A stretch of 38,108 nucleotides of DNA, taken from IMG/VR virus record IMGVR_UViG_3300032287_002679, positions 1-38,108 of that record. One strand, 5' to 3'. This stretch comes from a virus. A program made the position numbers and the translations under genes. The notes under the pieces are model-generated. The model worked only from the letters and a program-made list of their open reading frames with translations, was not told the DNA's origin and ran no database searches. How positions within the stretch are numbered: position 1 is the first letter of the stretch; each line of letters starts with the position of its first letter. Below are positions 38,070 to 38,108 of the stretch, piece after piece.

Positions 38070-38108
38070 ACTTATACAGATATAGAGTGGTGGAGAGAAC
38101 CACTACCA
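38066..38108 (+). CDS. Start of a gene running past the window end
   Basis: An ATG in a 4-base overlap with the previous stop, reading MNLYRYRVVERTTT up to the window edge. Nothing can be said about the product. Confidence 0.5.
   Translation, partial: MNLYRYRVVERTTT

Noticed and set aside
1-38108. CRISPR array, integrase, attachment sites or insertion sequence
   Set aside because: No regularly spaced repeats, recombinase motifs or terminal inverted repeats were seen; the Cas4-like nuclease is in a phage replication context.

Overview
This window looks like part of the genome of a large tailed phage, T4-related in its replication genes, that probably infects a member of the Bacteroidota. The phage reading rests on several features. 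Coding is dense and almost all on one strand, with 1-8 base overlaps. There is a T4 gp44/gp62-type clamp loader, with chaperonin, ClpP and thymidylate synthase genes of the kind large phages carry. Free-standing GIY-YIG and HNH endonucleases, a tRNA array with a tmRNA, endolysins and a lysis cassette complete the picture. The Bacteroidota reading is inference: the sequence is very AT-rich, start codons follow A-rich leaders with almost no Shine-Dalgarno sequences, one short gene resembles DUF4494, and many small genes at the right end resemble families I associate with Bacteroidota phages and prophages. No integrase, attachment site or CRISPR array was seen.

Layout. 1-4421: the end of a GroEL gene, then a replication block (clamp loader ATPase, zinc ribbon, coiled coil, GIY-YIG endonuclease, small clamp-loader subunit, MazG-like protein, RecB/Cas4-like nuclease, ribbon-helix-helix protein). 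4425-16335: a roughly 12 kb glycan block with two GT-B and several GT-A glycosyltransferases, a GT10-like enzyme, two methyltransferases, a HAD phosphatase-nucleotidyltransferase fusion and a GDPD-like protein. 16347-19074: ClpP and small phage proteins. 19089-21554: an RNA array with tRNA-Pro, -Ser, -Met/Ile2, -Thr and -Arg, one tRNA with an irregular anticodon arm and one oversized tRNA-like RNA, interleaved with an HNH endonuclease, a reverse-strand GH19 endolysin and two small genes. 21646-23820: small genes, ending in a cyclic-phosphate-processing receiver-like protein and a DUF458/RNase H-like protein. 23868-26586: a secreted glucosaminidase, a second oversized tRNA-like RNA, a tmRNA, two small membrane proteins (holin candidates), two single-span coiled-coil proteins, a small lipoprotein (spanin candidates) and a strong terminator. 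26598-38108: thymidylate synthase, a calcineurin-like phosphatase, a glycosyltransferase-like protein and many small accessory genes.

How it may work together. The tmRNA carries a tag frame of about 24 codons ending in the degron ADYAVAA, and the same phage encodes a ClpP with an intact catalytic triad, so the phage may supply both the tagging RNA and the peptidase for ribosome rescue during infection. Six sites share a two-part motif, TAGGCAAAAT followed 15-16 bases later by TATATTTA, upstream of functionally different units (tRNA array, endolysin, lipoprotein, others). This is my best candidate for a phage-specific promoter class. The glycan block looks able to make or transfer a decorated, possibly phosphodiester-linked sugar for the virion, the DNA or the host surface; which of these cannot be told from sequence.
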